NCBI GenBank assembly: GCA_013397795.1
Contig: VZTJ01003242.1
Location: 1,860,307 to 1,924,306, forward strand
Reading direction: 5' to 3'
DNA length: 64,000 nt
Source of the DNA: Orthonyx spaldingii
Taxonomy: Eukaryota; Chordata; Aves; Passeriformes; Orthonychidae
Below are positions 61,080 through 64,000 of the stretch, one piece after another (position 1 is the stretch's first letter; the number at the start of each line of letters is the position of its first letter). Made by a program: the position numbers and the translations under genes. Below the pieces are notes generated by a model. The model had not been told where the DNA came from, did not search any database, and worked only from the letters and a program-made list of their open reading frames with translations.

Positions 61080-63640
61080 TACATCTGATGGCTTCCTTTA
61101 GTTTTGGGAAAACCAGATCTTTCTTTGCAGGGCTCTTTATTAAGTTATAATGCTTTCATTCTCTAGAATGAGAAACATTCTATAAATACAAAATAACTGC
61201 TTTATTTGTTTCTAAGCTAGTCTACACTTCTAGTAACTCATATTGGTGTAATAGAATCTCCTTCTCTTCAAATTTGTTTTGAATGTTTGACTTAGTGAAA
61301 AGTTCCTTCCCTTGTTCTACCTCAATCAGAATTTTCATTTCCTTTCATTCACAGTGGTCTTGTCTGGATTAGGTGTATGGCAAATTGGTCAGGATTTCAA
61401 CATTTGGCCCTTAGGACTGCCATGGCTCCTCAAGGACAGTTGCCAAAGCAGCTGCCACGATGCCACAGTGCAAAGGTCAGGAGACTCCCCCCAGGTTCCT
61501 GACAGTGGCCTGCAGAACCTGGTAGAGCATTTTGCTGGTCCAGTGGCTGCTCAAACCCATGAAGTGCTGAGCTCTGTGGACTGGGAATGCCCGTTTAAGG
61601 TGAGGCTTCAGCAAGTGGATTTCTTCCTGTAGCTGTGTCAGGAAATTTTTCCCTTAAGCTTCTAACAGGAAGGCTGAATTGCTGTGATCTCTCGTGTTGT
61701 TCCCCACAATATCCATCCGTGCTCCTGCTACCATGGTAGGAGCAAGTGAGGAAAGAGTGTGAGGACTACGTGCCACACGGTACCAAGGGCCCATCCAGGC
61801 TACCAGGCCATGTGCATGTGCTGTGGGGACATGGAGGCATCAGGGAGGAGCACACAGCCCCAGCACTGTACTGGGCACTCACCAGGATGCTTTCAGCAGC
61901 TCTCACAAATGTGTCTCCTTAACGCCAATGCAGATGAAAATAAACTGTTGTTCATATTCCTCCGGAACAAGGGCTAGCAAGTCTTAGGACTAGAATGCCC
62001 TTCCAAGCTTGCTTTTAGATCCAGTTTTAATTTCCCTGAAGCTAGGTTACGTTAACATATCTCCATGTTTCTTCCTTAGTTATGCAATCTAACAACTTTA
62101 TTGAAACTTTAAAAATAAGAATAAATGATGCACTCACTGCTTAGTTTTAGTGTGTATGTTTTTAGTGTTTACAGTTAAAGCAGGGCAGCTTTGCACTGGA
62201 AGAAGTCACCAAGTCACTCATTATGCTGAGTACTTACATTCATTTGGAGATAATAGACTTTAAACTTGCCCAGTTTTGATTTACAGACATAAATGAGTAA
62301 TAAAAATCTCTAATTACTTTAAATATTTTGCATTGATAATTAAATTGTAAAGGAGGCTATAAATGGATGGGAAGAAGAGAATATGTCCACGTTAATATTG
62401 ATGCATTTTTCTGGCATCAGTTATCTCCCTGTAAATTTTTCAAACACAGGACAGGACCTGAAAAAGTTCTTGTCTTCCATAAAGAAACTCTGTGCATCTC
62501 CCATTTAAACCATCTAATCAACACCAACATTTAAAGCATGTAAAAACATATATTCAGGTTCTTCCTTATCATACTTCTTTGGTTTCTGAAGAGAGAAAAC
62601 AAAGGCTTTTGCTAAATAGGGAAAAAGGAAAAAAAAACCAACTTAGATTGGTTTTAAAATGTCCTGGTCTGAGTGACAAAGTGAGGTTCTTTATAAAACA
62701 AGAAATATGTCAGATATGAATTCATGGATTTATAAAAACAAACAATGCAAAAATGTATGTATAATCTTGTGTGGAATTTCCTTATGTTGAAAGTTCATAA
62801 ATTAATATTAATCCCAATGTTCAAGAAAACTGCAATAGAGATGTACTCAGGCTGCTGACGGTTTCTGAGAGAAACTTGCAAAGATCAGTATCATAGATTT
62901 TGATGTGGGGAAGGGTTTTGCAAAGAGATAATATCGACTTTTAAACATCCTCTCCATGGGCAGTGGCAAAACAAGAACAGAAATTGCTTATGACATGCCT
63001 TAAAGCTCAGCAAGTTTTTGAAGGGATCTGCTCATCTGAAACAAAGCAAAAAAAAATTATCACTGAGTAATTGATTTTTATTCAAGCATAAAAACATGTT
63101 ATATTTTTGGGTTTTTTTGCACTAGGTGTTATTCAGTGGTTGAGCACCAAACAAGCAAAGATAAATGAAGTCATTCACTCTCAGGAACTTCAGAAATTAA
63201 GTGGTACAGTGTTAGTGATAACCAGCTAGTCTGACACAGAGTACATTTGCTTGCTTTCATAGGAAGATCACAAAAAGAGACAATTCTATCCAGTTCACTA
63301 ATTAAATTAACAAGTTGAGTGAGTATACATTAATAATACATAAATGAGACGCTTTTCACCTCCATCATGAACAAATTTTATGAGCTTTTAACTATTTATT
63401 AGGGTAGAATCTCAATATGAAGTATAGCTCCTAGGACCCAATGTCAAATTTAGGGCTCTGATTTTCCACCCAGGTTCCTCCAGTCCTTATTGATGCCAAT
63501 CACAATTCCCATGGATGCTATTATTTAAATAACATTGTGTACAATATCCCATAGTAGAGTGGTAGAGTGCTGGAATTATCTCCAGTGTGTGTGTATCAAT
63601 ATTCAAATATCCTCTTTTTATTGCTGGATTTAGCAGGACA
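61080..63640. other. Intronic or intergenic DNA
   Basis: A minus donor-like GTGAGTGCCC at 61887 follows an open DTFVRAAESIL with a poor acceptor. Otherwise I see only random short frames and no repeats of known family. Confidence 0.4.
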
Positions 63641-63644
63641 CTGT

Positions 63645-63765
63645 ATAAGTGCATCTTGGCTGGCTCAAACTGGATGTCCCTCTAGCCCAGCAGCCTGTGG
63701 CTGACAAAGCCAAAGAGGGGAATGCTTAGGGTAACAGTATAAGAAAGTGGGAAGGAATCAAATGG
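63645..63765. repeat. Ancient dispersed repeat fragment
   Basis: The run GTCCCTCTAGCCCAGCAGCC then TGTGGCTGACAAAGCC then GGGGAATGCTTAGGGTAACA and GTATAAGAA follows a repeat common in turtle and bird genomes (GGTCCATCTAGCCCAGTATCC type). It is strongly diverged; I cannot give its class. Confidence 0.5.
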
Positions 63766-64000
63766 TATTTGTGCTGGGATATACTCTTAAATTCTGACAT
63801 GGTGGTGTGGGGTTGCTTGGTTGCTTATTGTCCACGTGGCTTCCTACAAAGTCAGCAGAAATAGTACCGTATGGGCTGAGGCTGCATCTCACTAGTGTTT
63901 TGGTTGAAAGTAGTAATCAGATTTTTGCAGTATTTCCAGTTTTCTCCTTTTACCGTCTACTGGTTGATTCACAGTGTGGCTTTGGATTTCTTTGAGAGCT

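Overview
The window looks like bird nuclear DNA. It is AT-rich and gene-poor, every clear mobile element is a CR1 LINE (the dominant avian retroposon), there is one sized run of N inside a pentanucleotide repeat, and no SINE-rich or bacterial-style gene layout is present. No open reading frame is long enough to be a complete intronless gene, so the useful coding signal is short open stretches bounded by good splice sites.

Left end (1-9 kb): the best gene evidence is a minus-strand chain of exons, 8758-8878, 6206-6283 and 4743-4840. Each has a usable acceptor and donor, each is open in only one or few frames, and the reading phases join exactly. The spliced product would be a cysteine-rich extracellular-type protein. 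Two possible 3' exons fit the phase: a short one ending at 3850 and a hydrophobic one at 737-901. The spacing of some cysteines recalls the GFR-alpha/GFRAL receptors, but I do not name the gene on that basis.

Middle (9-41 kb): mostly intronic or intergenic DNA with weak or isolated exon candidates (24805-24834, 27206-27525, 35380-35455), a decayed coiled-coil coding relic (19168-20310, minus), an (AAAAT)n tract with an assembly gap near 17.8 kb, old CR1 copies, and two stretches that resemble conserved non-coding enhancers.

CpG island (41.9-42.44 kb): the only CpG-rich promoter-like segment. It holds a near-palindromic RFX X-box whose CCATGG core supplies an ATG in good context on both strands, a cluster of G-runs and an NF-Y box. 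A 675-bp CR1 lies directly beside it, and another CR1 in the opposite orientation sits 440 bp beyond.

Right end (42.5-64 kb): a second strong minus-strand exon (45055-45191), a phase-compatible weaker pair (48055-48102, 47295-47455), overlapping opposite-strand exon candidates near 55.3 kb, a possible minus-strand terminal exon with polyadenylation signals near 61 kb, a 10-bp minisatellite at 59.1 kb and ancient dispersed repeats. I saw no tRNA, rRNA, CRISPR or intact transposon, and nothing that amounts to a new multi-gene system.
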